This document shows, one piece after another, positions 24,983 to 33,850 of a DNA stretch of 64,000 bases (position 1 is its first letter; every line of letters starts with the position of its first letter). Location: NCBI GenBank assembly GCA_949987565.1, contig OX465104.1, positions 4,521,052 through 4,585,051 of the forward strand. Reading direction: 5' to 3'. This DNA is from Luidia sarsii (taxonomy: Eukaryota; Echinodermata; Asteroidea; Paxillosida; Luidiidae). The notes below the pieces were generated by a model. That model ran no database searches, was not told the origin of the DNA, and worked only from the letters and a program-made list of their open reading frames with translations. Both the position numbers and the translations under genes were made by a program.

Positions 24983-27900
24983 TCACTTAGGTTCATAGTC
25001 TCTATACACCATGTGCTCCGTCTCCTTGTTAAGAAAGTGACTAATGTCTTCTCCCACGTCCAGATGTAGAGTCATTTCTTGAAACACCTCGCTCACTGAT
25101 TCCTGTTTGAGAGGGAGAGGAAAAGGGAGAGAGAGAATTACATCAGTCATGTACATGTGATAAGGAGTGGCATTCTCTCTTTTGGCGATTGAGGAAAACT
25201 GTGACAGTTCTTTGGCTATGGCTGTAAATACCACACAAGTCTATGGGAATAAGCAGCAGCCACAAGGTAGCTGCTTCATAGCCACTTCCATTATACCATG
25301 TGTTCTTCTAAGCAATAGCCATTCAGCCATAGCAATGTGTCATCATTGCATCAACCGCTCACCTCCTTGTAGCCCAACTTCTTGAAAAGAGCCAGGCTGG
25401 GCTGATTCTGGAGCCCAATCTTGGCCACAAATCGTCTCACCAGCAGTTTGGTCACACCTGTGGGACATAGACAGGTAGGAAGGGTCAAGGGTCACATATA
25501 CCACAGGTCAGACAATGTCAAATTTACCTTCATAAGAATTGACTAGGAAAATGTTGAGTTTAGTAGAATCAGTCAAATTTTCTGTCATTTCTTAATTTTA
25601 AGGCAAACAAAGGAAAAACTGACTTAGACCTTTTGAACATTTTCTGAAAATGGAAAAGAAAACTGACTGGACTGGGACTCGAACCTGATACATCTGAGCT
25701 ATCCAGCCCTTGGGATGGTGGCAGTACCAAATAATCAACTAGTCTTTGTTGGGGTGGGTCGGGGTGCCAGTCAGAAGCAAATCAACTATTAACTGCCATA
25801 TATCTCCAGGGATCACACCCCTGCTTTCATACAAACAACCAATTGTTGTAAACCTGGCTACAGCAGTTCAGGGATTTGACAAAGTGGATGCAGCTTTTTC
25901 ATATTAAGGCAAACATAAAGTTTGAAGACATTTTGGTTGCATTCTTTAAAACAGTGGAGAAAGTTGAGATTACAGAGTTAATGACACAATGTAATTTCTT
26001 TCTCTCACCATATTGCATCATCAAGAGTAAGGTCTCCCGTCCAATACCTTGTCTTCTGCAGAATGGGTCTGACAAAGAGAAACCAAAGTCAAAATCAATG
26101 CAATCCAAATTTAATATTCCAAATTATGTTTCCCACAACAAAATTTAAATTTCCTAAAATTACTTTATAGCTTTTTTCCAAAAAAAGGTTTTAACCAACT
26201 TTTTGTAGAGCACCATCTGATGGTTTCTCCCCAAATCCATGGGGATTTCCTATTCCATTAAGAAAATACTCACCTCCGATACCTACAAATGCATTTCCAA
26301 TGCGCATGCGCAAGCTTCCCGCTGAAGTAAACAAAAGACGCAGTCACCCATATTCACTGCACGTCCCTCGAAAGCCCATGTGGAACGTCCTTCTTTTTTT
26401 TTCTTTTTTTTTAAACCATGGGAGGGATGGTATCGGAGGTGAGTATTTTCTTAATGGAATAGGAAATCCCCATGGATTTGGGGAGATTCCATAACAGAAA
26501 ATACATCACCTCCGATACCTACAAATGCAGAGTAGCACCGCAAGGAGAAGGGGAGGGAAAGGTGTGCAGTGTAAAGCCCTGGAGAGTTTTAATCTTAACT
26601 ACGTCTGGGGAACCAGACATTAAGAGAAAACTGTCAAGACATACCAGAAGGCTGTGCTCACAAACCACTCGTTACGAGGATGAAGGACAGGCCTCATGGC
26701 ATCTCCGGGCTGCAGAACGCGCCGCTGAATGCAGCACCTGTCTGCCCATGCGGCCGTCTGCTTGGAGGACGTCCCGCAGGTAGCACGATGTGAACGTCGA
26801 TGCATTCTTCCAGCAGGCTGCCTGCATGATCTCTGAAATAGCAACCCCCTGAAACAGAGCCAATGACGTAGTCATGCTTCTGGTCTGGTGGGCCTTGACT
26901 GAGGTTGAAGACAACCTCTGTGGTCTTGGCCGGTCCAGAGGATGAGATTTCTTCTGCTGTGGTGTCGGCCCGCCCGAAGCTGGAAGATGGGGCTCATCCA
27001 AAGCCATAAGAGGTACTGCTTGTACCTGTGGCTCCTCAGCCTGGAAAGGTGCTAAAAGCACCTGTGGCGGCTGGCATTGAACCTGAGACGCAGCCCGCGC
27101 CGTTAGCGGTTCGCCTGGTAAGGAGGTACCGGTAGGTGGGAGAGCCTCCCCCTGTCTTGCTGCCGGACCAGGCACTGGGCGAGATTCAGCCTTGGAAGAT
27201 GCTAAAAGCACCTGTGGTGGCTGTAAAGGAACCTGAGACGCTATACGCGCCGTTAGCGGTTCGCTAGGCGTAGGAGCTGGTAGAAACTCTTTCTGTCGTG
27301 TTGTCACGCCAGGCCCTGCTCCCTGTGGTCTGCTGGGACATAGCTCCGAAGCTGAGACTGGTAAAATAGCCTGTACGATCCATCGGGCTATCGTTGTCCT
27401 GGAGGCTGCATGATAAGGGCGAATTGTTGTAATGAAGAGCTGAGTTACATCCCCTCGCAGCTCCTTCGTACGTGAGACATAAAATTTTAAAATTCGTACA
27501 GGGCACCATAGTTTATCCTCCTTTACGCTTGAGAAGGCAGTTAAACTCGGGACAAAAATGTCCGGGGGTGAAAACTGAGGGGACTGGTTCTTGGTTAAAA
27601 AACCAATCCTGGGAATAAGGCGAACACCACCTGGTTCCCAGCGTAGGTGGCCTCGTTCTATTGACAGTGCATGAAGTTCACTCCTGCGACGGGCTGTACA
27701 AGCTGCTAAAAGGAAGGCAGTTTTAATTGTTAGATGTTGAAGAGTTGAAGACCCAGCCGGTTCAAAGGGGGGTCTTGTCAGCCTCTGTAAGACCTCAGTG
27801 AGATCCCAGGAAGGGGCAAGCTGCTTGGCAAGGGGTCTTTCTACCCACATGCCCTTGATCAGATGCGAGATGGACAAGTTGTTTGACAGCTTGGAACCAT

Positions 27901-30900
27901 CGGTGAACCCATCATGAACTACTCCAATAGCCGATCTGTAGCTGCGGATTGTGGCCACTTGGAGACCCGAATTGAAAAGATGGAGAAGGAAATCACCCAT
28001 TTCTGTTAAAGATGTAGAGTGGGGATTAAAACCTTTCTCCTCACACCATCTGAAGTATCGTTGTAAGCGATTGTCATACGTTCTTCTGGTAGACTGTCGT
28101 CTGCTCTTCGATGCCATGGATGCAGCTTCCGTCGAAAGGCCAGCTGCTCGGAAGGAAGATTTGATAGCATCCAGGCACAGAGATGAAGACTGTCTGGGTC
28201 TGGGTGTACTATCTTCGAGACAGGCTGTGTGAGTAGATCCGGGCGTTTCGGGAGCATGATGGGTGATTGAATCAGAAGGTCGAGGAGTCGAGGAAACCAG
28301 GGTTGCCTTGGCCAGAGGGGGGCAATTAGAATGATCTTGCAGGTTTCCTTGCTGATCTTCTCGAGAACTCGTGCTAGTAAGGAGATTGGTGGAAAGGCAT
28401 ACCCCAAGATGCCTGTCCAGTTGAAGCTCAGGGCATCTGCTGTCCAGGCTAGAGGATGAGCGTGCCGGGAACAGAAGGTTGGAAGTTGGTTGTTCAGGTG
28501 TGAGGCAAACAAGTCTATGTGAGGTGTGTCCAGAAGATTGAATACCTGTTTCACCGTGGCACGATGAAGGGACCACTCGGTGGGGACAGCTCGACCCCGT
28601 GAAAGGGCATCCGCAATGACATTCTCTTTTCCCGCTACATGAACAGCTCGAAGAGAAATCTGATGAGAGATGCACCAGGTGAGGAGACTCCAAGTCTGCA
28701 TGCATAGAGAGGGGGAGTGTGTGCCCCCTTGACGATTCAGGTATGACACCACTGTGGAGTTGTCCGATTTTATCAGTAATAGATGACCTTCTACTCTTGA
28801 TGTAAAGGCATGGAGGGCCTTCTGTACTGCTAGGAGTTCTAGCATGTTGATGTGGAGGTGCTGTTCTGTAGGGGACCAGGTTCCTGCTACAGATAGGTCT
28901 CCCAGGTGGGCACCCCATCCAAGTTGTGATGCATCCGTGGTCAAGGTTGCTGTAGGCTGGGGGCGCGGGAACGTTGTGCCGCTGACCAGGTTCTGCCGAT
29001 CCAGCCACCATCTCAAGTGAGATCGAATTAGGGGATTCACAGGGACTAATGTCGAAATGTGATGTAACCGAGGGCGGAAGTGGTACAGCAGATGGAGTTG
29101 AAGAGGACGCATCTGCATTCTGCACCATGGCACGATGTCCACCATACTTGCCATAAACCCAAGAAGACGTAACCAGGCCCTGGCTGGTAGTGCTGTAGTG
29201 GAGAGGAAGAGGTGGATGCATTCTTCTAGGGCTATACAGCGATCCACAGACGGAGCCGCTCTGCCTGACACCATGTTGAGGGATGCTCCCAGGAAGGTAG
29301 TGTTCTGAGAAGGAACCAGACTGGATTTCTCGATGTTGATAATGAAACCCAACTCCTGTGTGAGGTGGATGGCTTTTGCTAAGTCCTGGAGGGTGGCTAA
29401 GTAAGAAGGTCCGACCAGTAGCCAATCGTCCAGATAGACATAGAGATGTACTTGTTGACGACGGAGGGCTGCTGCTAGCACCTTGGTGATCCTCGTGAAG
29501 ACCCGGGGTGCAGTAGACAGGCCGAAGGGAAGACATCGAAATTGGTAGGTTGTATTTCGATATCTGAATTGAAGAAATCTCTGGTGGTCTAAGTGGATAG
29601 GGATATGGAGGTAAGCATCCTTTAGGTCCAGGGATGCAGCCCACCAACCCTGGGGAAGAGACTGGAGGACTGTAGCTAAGGTCTCCATCCGAAACCGTCT
29701 GGGGCGGATGAAGGCATTTAGAGGGCGAAGGTTGATAATGGGTCGCCATTCGCCGGACTTCTTCGGAGCTAGGAAGATGGTCGATGTGAACCCCCGTGTT
29801 GCCTGAAGAGGGGCAGGGATAATAGCTCTCTTCTCTAGCAAGGAATCTATTTCTCTTTCGAGACAAAGTCTCTTGTTAGGATCGGCCGGTACTGGGGTAG
29901 GGTGACTTGGAAAAATGGCTGGAGGTGGGCTCGTAAATTCGAGGCGGTAACCTGACGAAATGGTCTGAAGCACCCATGAGTCTGTTGTAATTTTGGACCA
30001 GTTGTGGGCAAAAACCATAAGACGTCCCCCTACCGGTCCTGAGGTGGAGGGAGGAATGACGAGCCTGTTTGTGACGTCATTGTCTCTTAGTCCCTCGAGT
30101 CCCCAAACCCCGGGTCGGGCGATTGAAGCTGGGGGAGGCTGAGGAATGGGGGCGTTGATAGGCCCTTGCCGTCGTGGTGATCTTTGGTCGGTGAGGCTGG
30201 TTTGGGTAGGAACGGCGAAAATTAGTCCGATTGTTTCCGCTGTCTTTCCGAGGCACATGAGTGGGTGGCACGGTGGGTCTGCTTGTTGGACGCCGGTGCA
30301 GATTCATCTTTTCCTCCGTCTTCAAACGCTTTGCCTCTTGAAGCAAGACCTCCTCAAACTTGGAGTCGAAAAGATCATCGCCAATGAGAGGAAGTTCTTC
30401 CATGCGCTCTCTTGAGCCTTGTGACGGCCAATAAAGCTGGTCCATGATTAGTGACCGACGTAGTGAAGATGAGATAGCTGAGGTAGTGGCAAAGGCCCGC
30501 AAGCAAGATCCGAGACAGTCATCAAGGAACTTGAACATCACAGGGAGGAGATCAGGGTCAACTGTACCTGGATCCTCGGAACTCCTTGCTAGAGCGTCGG
30601 ATAACAAAATGGAGGTATTGCAAACTTGAGCTCCATGGCGTGAATGGCGGTCTTATCGCTCAAGTGCTGAGTTAAAGTCCTTAGTACGCTTATCGGGAAA
30701 AATGCTCTTCTTCGAGGGTTTTCCTGAACGTAGTTTGTCCTTTACTACAGAAGAAATGGATGGAACAGTGAAGAACTTTTCATAGTCCTCAGTACAGGAT
30801 CTAAATAGAGAAGATTCCTGTGTCGGTATTTGCAGTCGCCTCTTCTTTTGAACGCGTGTGAAAGCGTCTTCAATGATGTCAGAACAAAAGGCGTCCACTG

Positions 30901-32179
30901 GAGTAGTAAGTTTGGGTGGAGGAGGGGTTCTAGCTGATTCTCGTCGGAAGGATGCACGAGAGGGTTCCTCACAAGAAGGGAGTGGAAGTTGTAATAATCT
31001 GCTCATTTCGGGTATGACTAACTTCCCTCGGTGAACCATAGACATATTCACTCGTTCGGTAAAGTCCTGGTCGGAGTCGTCAGAACTATGTGAAAAAGAC
31101 TCTGATCGCGTCTCCGGGGCATGAAGTGGTGACCGTGAACGAGGACGAGAACCGTACGCGTCCGGGGAAGGTCGGTAAAAATCATCGTGATACGCAAACT
31201 CTCTCGGAGGGGCCATGTGAAAGGAACGTGGATCCATTGTCATTGGATAAGTCGAGTCGACATTCCTTGGATTGTGGTGAAAATACGGCCAAGAGGGAGC
31301 TTGAGAAAATGATGAAGGGTGTGTCGGGTAGCCCCTGAACTCGTTCGAAGAACGTGGGATTGAAGGATGTTGCTCCAAAGGTGTGGAAATCAGGCGATCG
31401 TAGCTGGAGACGACTGTATTTCCAGACGCACCGCTGGTGTTGCTGGCGCTGGACAGCGAGCTAGAAACCACTGGCGGTGTGTTAGCGAGGCGATCCTGCC
31501 ATGTCGTAAAGTCCTTCCAATCCATGGCGGACCAGCCGGAACAAATTCCACAAGTGTTCTCTCGGGTGCAGAGCCGACATTTCTGGCAGGTAGAGTGGAC
31601 ATCGAAGTCGAAGGGCGACGATTGACCACCGCAAGATCTGCAGTTGGTTCTCCTAAAGGACCCTTTCTGAGCTGAATCCATGTCGTTATTCGTAGTATAG
31701 CGGGAGTGTCGGAAATACAGGTCCGACTGCTTGGTCCAGTGTATCGCAAGGGGAGCAATACAAAAAGACGTGTGCACACATCAGCGCGCTGAAAAAAGAA
31801 GGACGTTCCACATGGGCTTTCGAGGGACGTGCAGTGAATATGGGTGACTGCGTCTTTTGTTTACTTCAGCGGGAAGCTTGCGCATGCGCATTGGAAATGC
31901 ATTTGTAGGTATCGGAGGTGATGTATTTTCTGTTATGGAATCTTAACACCATCTGGAGTTTTTTAAAAATTCACAAAGATTTGACAAGAAATAAACTGCA
32001 TTCTTAACAAAGGTGATTATCAACTCTATTATAAAATTTTACCTTCAACTTTTGAAAATCGTTTAAATAAAAGAAGAATGGTGTCTAAATACCTGCTATC
32101 ATGACTTCAATCTCGGCCGTTTTGACATCTTCATCATCTGACTCTTGGAAGTATAGATTCACATCTCCACACATGCAAT
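24983..32179 (-). CDS. NAT9: N-acetyltransferase 9 (NAT9), C-terminal exons
   Basis: Four minus-strand exons join in frame: 32179-32093, 26068-26009, 25457-25363, 25102-24983. Together they encode about 120 residues matching the C-terminal half of NAT9 (human protein 207 residues): CMCGDVNLYFQESDDEDV, AEIEVMIADPFCRRQGIGRE with the acetyl-CoA-binding R-R-x-G-I-G loop, TLLLMMQYGVTKLLVRRF, AKIGLQNQPSLALFKKLGY, and SVSEVFQEMTLHLDVGED. All junctions are GT-AG. The N-terminal exon(s), about 85 residues, were not found upstream in the window, so the gene is partial as seen. Family role: GNAT-fold acetyltransferase implicated in microtubule stability. The 5.9-kb intron between the first two visible exons contains a complete DIRS element in the same orientation. 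Confidence 0.88.
25660..25831 (-). mobile_element. tRNA-derived SINE
   Basis: Inverted copy of the SINE at 15.65 kb: the complement reads CCTGGAGATATATGGCAGTT, then AGTTGATTATTTGG, GGGCTGGATAGCTCAGATG and GGTTCGAGTCCCAGTCCAGT. It has a better B box but lacks the anticodon half of the tRNA-like head. Confidence 0.6.
26226..26398 (-). repeat. DIRS terminal inverted repeat, 3' end
   Basis: Shares CACCTCCGATACCTACAAAT and the next ~110 bp (GCGCATGCGCAAGCTTCCCG, GACGCAGTCACCCATATTCA, GAAAGCCCATGTGGAACGTC) with the right end in inverted orientation. The outermost ~45 bp (TCTCCCCAAATCCATGGGGA onward) are unique to this end and reappear inverted at 26429-26486. Confidence 0.9.
26429..26528 (-). repeat. 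DIRS internal complementary region
   Basis: A 100-bp segment made of two halves. 26429-26486 is complementary to the element's outer 3' end (26226-26283); 26484-26528 is complementary to its outer 5' end (31899-31943). They overlap by AGA. In DIRS replication this region is thought to template joining of the ends into a circle. Confidence 0.9.
26672..29866 (-). CDS. DIRS tyrosine recombinase
   Basis: The open frame is 1,064 codons, but only the C-terminal half is recognisable: a core-binding SAM-like segment (RRTYDNRLQRYFRWCEEKG, about residue 590), then the catalytic domain with R in ARRRSELHAL (about 722), H-x-x-R in AHQTRS (about 991) and the nucleophile Y in FTSCYLRD (about 1028). True translation probably starts near 28.2 kb, because the upstream part overlaps the RT-RNase H frame. 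Between WIVQAI and AHQTRS lie about 150 residues of proline-rich sequence, where this family normally has only about 20; it contains two 50-residue repeats (EPLTAR.ASQV..QPPQVLL). The enzyme integrates circular DNA copies. Confidence 0.88.
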   Translation of the reverse strand: MSRKRNRFLAREESYYPCPSSGNTGVHIDHLPSSEEVRRMATHYQPSPSKCLHPPQTVSDGDLSYSPPVSSPGLVGCIPGPKGCLPPYPYPLRPPEISSIQISKYNLPISMSSLRPVYCTPGLHEDHQGASSSPPSSTSTSLCLSGRLATGRTFLLSHPPGLSKSHPPHTGVGFHYQHREIQSGSFSEHYLPGSIPQHGVRQSGSVCGSLYSPRRMHPPLPLHYSTTSQGLVTSSWVYGKYGGHRAMVQNADASSSTPSAVPLPPSVTSHFDISPCESPNSISLEMVAGSAEPGQRHNVPAPPAYSNLDHGCITTWMGCPPGRPICSRNLVPYRTAPPHQHARTPSSTEGPPCLYIKSRRSSITDKIGQLHSGVIPESSRGHTLPLSMHADLESPHLVHLSSDFSSSCSCSGKRECHCGCPFTGSSCPHRVVPSSCHGETGIQSSGHTSHRLVCLTPEQPTSNLLFPARSSSSLDSRCPELQLDRHLGVCLSTNLLTSTSSREDQQGNLQDHSNCPPLAKATLVSSTPRPSDSITHHAPETPGSTHTACLEDSTPRPRQSSSLCLDAIKSSFRAAGLSTEAASMASKSRRQSTRRTYDNRLQRYFRWCEEKGFNPHSTSLTEMGDFLLHLFNSGLQVATIRSYRSAIGVVHDGFTDGSKLSNNLSISHLIKGMWVERPLAKQLAPSWDLTEVLQRLTRPPFEPAGSSTLQHLTIKTAFLLAACTARRRSELHALSIERGHLRWEPGGVRLIPRIGFLTKNQSPQFSPPDIFVPSLTAFSSVKEDKLWCPVRILKFYVSRTKELRGDVTQLFITTIRPYHAASRTTIARWIVQAILPVSASELCPSRPQGAGPGVTTRQKEFLPAPTPSEPLTARIASQVPLQPPQVLLASSKAESRPVPGPAARQGEALPPTGTSLPGEPLTARAASQVQCQPPQVLLAPFQAEEPQVQAVPLMALDEPHLPASGGPTPQQKKSHPLDRPRPQRLSSTSVKAHQTRSMTTSLALFQGVAISEIMQAACWKNASTFTSCYLRDVLQADGRMGRQVLHSAARSAARRCHEACPSSS
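28006..30258 (-). CDS. DIRS reverse transcriptase-RNase H
   Basis: 750 codons, intact. The RT spans about residues 130-350, with KKSGEWRPIINLRPLN, SLDLKDAYLHIPI (motif A, about 215), LPFGLSTAPRVF and the catalytic YLDD (about 273). RNase H spans about 430-560, with TTDASQLGWGAHL, INMLELLAVQKAL, KSDNSTVVSYLN and ADALSRG. A following ~150-residue region (DLFASHLNNQLPTFCS, YAFPPISLLARVL, ILIAPLWPRQPWF) is the methyltransferase-like segment typical of DIRS polyproteins. The start overlaps the gag frame by about 180 bp. Confidence 0.93.
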   Translation of the reverse strand: MCLGKTAETIGLIFAVPTQTSLTDQRSPRRQGPINAPIPQPPPASIARPGVWGLEGLRDNDVTNRLVIPPSTSGPVGGRLMVFAHNWSKITTDSWVLQTISSGYRLEFTSPPPAIFPSHPTPVPADPNKRLCLEREIDSLLEKRAIIPAPLQATRGFTSTIFLAPKKSGEWRPIINLRPLNAFIRPRRFRMETLATVLQSLPQGWWAASLDLKDAYLHIPIHLDHQRFLQFRYRNTTYQFRCLPFGLSTAPRVFTRITKVLAAALRRQQVHLYVYLDDWLLVGPSYLATLQDLAKAIHLTQELGFIINIEKSSLVPSQNTTFLGASLNMVSGRAAPSVDRCIALEECIHLFLSTTALPARAWLRLLGFMASMVDIVPWCRMQMRPLQLHLLYHFRPRLHHISTLVPVNPLIRSHLRWWLDRQNLVSGTTFPRPQPTATLTTDASQLGWGAHLGDLSVAGTWSPTEQHLHINMLELLAVQKALHAFTSRVEGHLLLIKSDNSTVVSYLNRQGGTHSPSLCMQTWSLLTWCISHQISLRAVHVAGKENVIADALSRGRAVPTEWSLHRATVKQVFNLLDTPHIDLFASHLNNQLPTFCSRHAHPLAWTADALSFNWTGILGYAFPPISLLARVLEKISKETCKIILIAPLWPRQPWFPRLLDLLIQSPIMLPKRPDLLTQPVSKIVHPDPDSLHLCAWMLSNLPSEQLAFRRKLHPWHRRADDSLPEERMTIAYNDTSDGVRRKVLIPTLHL
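30077..31777 (-). pseudogene. DIRS gag-like ORF with one in-frame stop
   Basis: Two open stretches, 31777-30653 and 30652-30077, are in the same frame and separated by one TAA (at 30653-30655). The N-terminal part has a cysteine-rich zinc-binding-like cluster (CRSCGG, CQKCRLCTRENTCGIC) followed by serine/proline-rich sequence; the C-terminal part has DDLFDSKFEEVLLQEAKR and a basic tail (RRPTSRPTVPPTHVPRK). Such an arrangement is common in DIRS ORF1. Apart from the single stop, the frame is open for about 566 codons, so damage is recent or the stop is read through. The initiator could be the ATG at 31777 or a later one. Confidence 0.75.
31791..31943 (-). repeat. DIRS terminal inverted repeat, 5' end
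   Basis: Inverted match to 26270-26398. The outer ~30 bp (TGATGTATTTTCTGTTATGG AATCT) differ from the other end and are copied inverted at 26484-26510. Confidence 0.9.
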
Positions 32180-32398
32180 CTAGCAACAAACAACAAAATA
32201 AAAAAACCTAAGAATCTAAAGGCAACAACAATTATGAAATACAAAGGGGAATACAGTTTTATGAAAGTCAATCACATTTACAACAATGAAATACTCTGTA
32301 GGAATTAAGAAATAGAACAATTAAAGTGATGCAAAAGATAACAAACTGTTTACTGTCTACAATACATGTAATTAAAATGACGGAGTAATATACATTCT

Positions 32399-32592
32399 GC
32401 ATTTGAGAAAGGTCCTGCTAGGATCGAAATGTCGGGCCCACTTAATTTAGAGAATAATCAAAATGCAAATCTGAAATATTGGTGTGGGTCTTGCATTTGG
32501 ATCCCAGCAGAGAAGCTCACACACAGGCTTTTAGCATGATCCTGCCTTTGAGAAAGGTCCTACTACATTTGTAGGATCAAAACATCAGGCAC
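32399..32592 (+). repeat. two Penelope-end hairpin motifs
   Basis: 32401-32450 carries GAGAAAGGTCCTGCTAGGAT, CGAAATGTCGGGCCCACTTA; 32543-32592 carries GAGAAAGGTCCTAC, a longer loop and GTAGGATCAAAACATCAGG. In the second copy the stem is extended to GGTCCTAC/GTAGGATC, keeping the pairing seen in the first. Confidence 0.7.
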
Positions 32593-32599
32593 TATTTCT

Positions 32600-33134
32600 G
32601 AAACTTGACTCCCTGTCTGCTGTGCAAGGTCTTGCTTAACTTATCCAGCCAGTGAGGGGCATTCACAGTGACAACCTCTTCCCCAGAGATCTGAACAGCC
32701 AACTGATCATGGAAACGGATGTACAATGATACAATCTACTCTCAAAGGTCCATCAGAGACGAGACTGGATTGGGTGTCCAGGGTAAGTTGGCAGTGTATT
32801 GTCAGAAGTCCGATTGCAGGAATTGAGGAGGCAAGACTGGAACTGAACTCCAAGATATCCTGATAGTGATGGGTAATCTATCTTCAGCTGCTGGATGTGG
32901 ATGCAGGACCCTCCAGCGTGAAGCCGTTGGTTCATGTTCCTCCATGACAGGATGTTGAAGCGGTTCACCATAGTTCCAGGAGTGGAGACTGGAGAGTCTC
33001 AATGCCAGTACAGAGGTGCAAAATGTCTGGCCATTGTTGCTCACTGACTTGATGGAACCAAGGTCTTTCCAGTCTGAGTGTTTGTCCTCCATTGAAATCA
33101 GGCTGGCATGAGAATCAATATCCATCCATGACAT
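32600..33134 (-). other. unassigned minus-strand open frames
   Basis: Several frames have coding-like composition: 33134-32802, 32971-32753 (HIQQLKIDYPSLSGYLGVQF) and a third stretch at about 32,735-32,595 (LYIRFHDQLAVQISGEEVVT, NAPHWLDKLSKTL). They could be one disrupted gene or exons, but I do not recognise the protein, and splice sites joining them are weak. They lie between NAT9 and a retrotransposon gag fragment of the same orientation. Confidence 0.3.
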
Positions 33135-33199
33135 GTGTCATAGTCTGGATGTCAGCCTCTATTGTACGGTAGGTTTGCATCCGTGCAATCCAGATGGCC

Positions 33200-33470
33200 A
33201 ACTCCCATCAGTGGGAGGGGCTGGGTACCCATTAGTGGGAGGGGCAGGGCCCCCGTCGGTGGGTTGGGCTGGGTACCCATCAGTGGAGGGGCAGGGCCCC
33301 TGTCAGTGGGCGGGGCTGGGTACCCGTTGGTGGGCGGGGCTGGGTACCCTTTGGTGGGATGGGCAGGGCCCCCGTTGGTGGGCGGGGCTGGGTACACATT
33401 GGTGGGAAGGGCAGGGCCCCCATTGGTGGGAGGGGCTGGGTACCCGTTGGTGGGTTGGGCTGGGTACAGC
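33200..33470 (-). repeat. GGGTACCC/GGTGGG minisatellite
   Basis: About ten imperfect copies of a unit near 25 bp (GGGCGGGGCTGGGTACCCGT, with a GCAGGGCCCC alternative), translated on the minus strand as repeated PS.AHQRV / PA.PTNG. It begins where the minus-strand gag fragment at 33.48 kb breaks off. Confidence 0.85.
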
Positions 33471-33474
33471 GATA

Positions 33475-33850
33475 ACCTCACTGTACTCCACCAGAAGTCT
33501 GCAGACAATCTGATCCTCTGTACCCAAGTCCATGCACAAGTGATGATGGCGCTGAACAATCCTGTCATCTACCCTCATGTCTATATAGAGTAGAGTCACT
33601 GTGGAGACTCCCCCGTTGTACGGTACATGTAGGATTGTAGGTGGTGGTGCACCGGGAAATGTCTCCAAGCTTGGGGTCAAAAACGACGGAGAATCTCAGA
33701 AGACTTGAAAACTAGGTGGAACTGCCTGGGAGGGAGGGGCTGAAGCGTGGCCAAATGGTCGCGGCTGACCACCCCCATCTCCAGAAGCTGAACAAAGACA
33801 TCCTCTGACTTAGTAATAACCTTGTACTGTAGAAGGAGTTCATGTCTTGC
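33475..33850 (-). pseudogene. gag fragment of the U2-associated Tx1-like retrotransposon
   Basis: The minus strand reads ELLLQYK, GVVSRDHLATLQPLPP, FHLVFKSSEILRRF, PKLGDISRCTTTY, GGVSTVTLLYIDM and VEYSEVIAV, collinear with the gag copies at 37.4 and 41.5 kb but with frame breaks. This copy lies outside the U2 array, with no U2 sequence next to it. Confidence 0.75.

Larger units (their letters stand above)
26226..31943 (-). mobile_element. DIRS-type tyrosine-recombinase retrotransposon, structurally complete
   Basis: About 5.7 kb inserted in a NAT9 intron. In element orientation (minus): terminal repeat (31943 to ~31791), gag, RT-RNase H, tyrosine recombinase, internal complementary region (26528-26429), A-rich tract, terminal repeat (~26398 to 26226). 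Both ends carry TCT on the + strand (26226-26228 and 31941-31943), and the internal region holds the same trinucleotide (AGA at 26484-26486) at the fusion of sequences complementary to both outer ends. This is the split-end architecture known for DIRS elements, which integrate circular intermediates by recombinase and make no target-site duplication. All enzyme frames are open; only gag has an in-frame stop. Confidence 0.92.
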
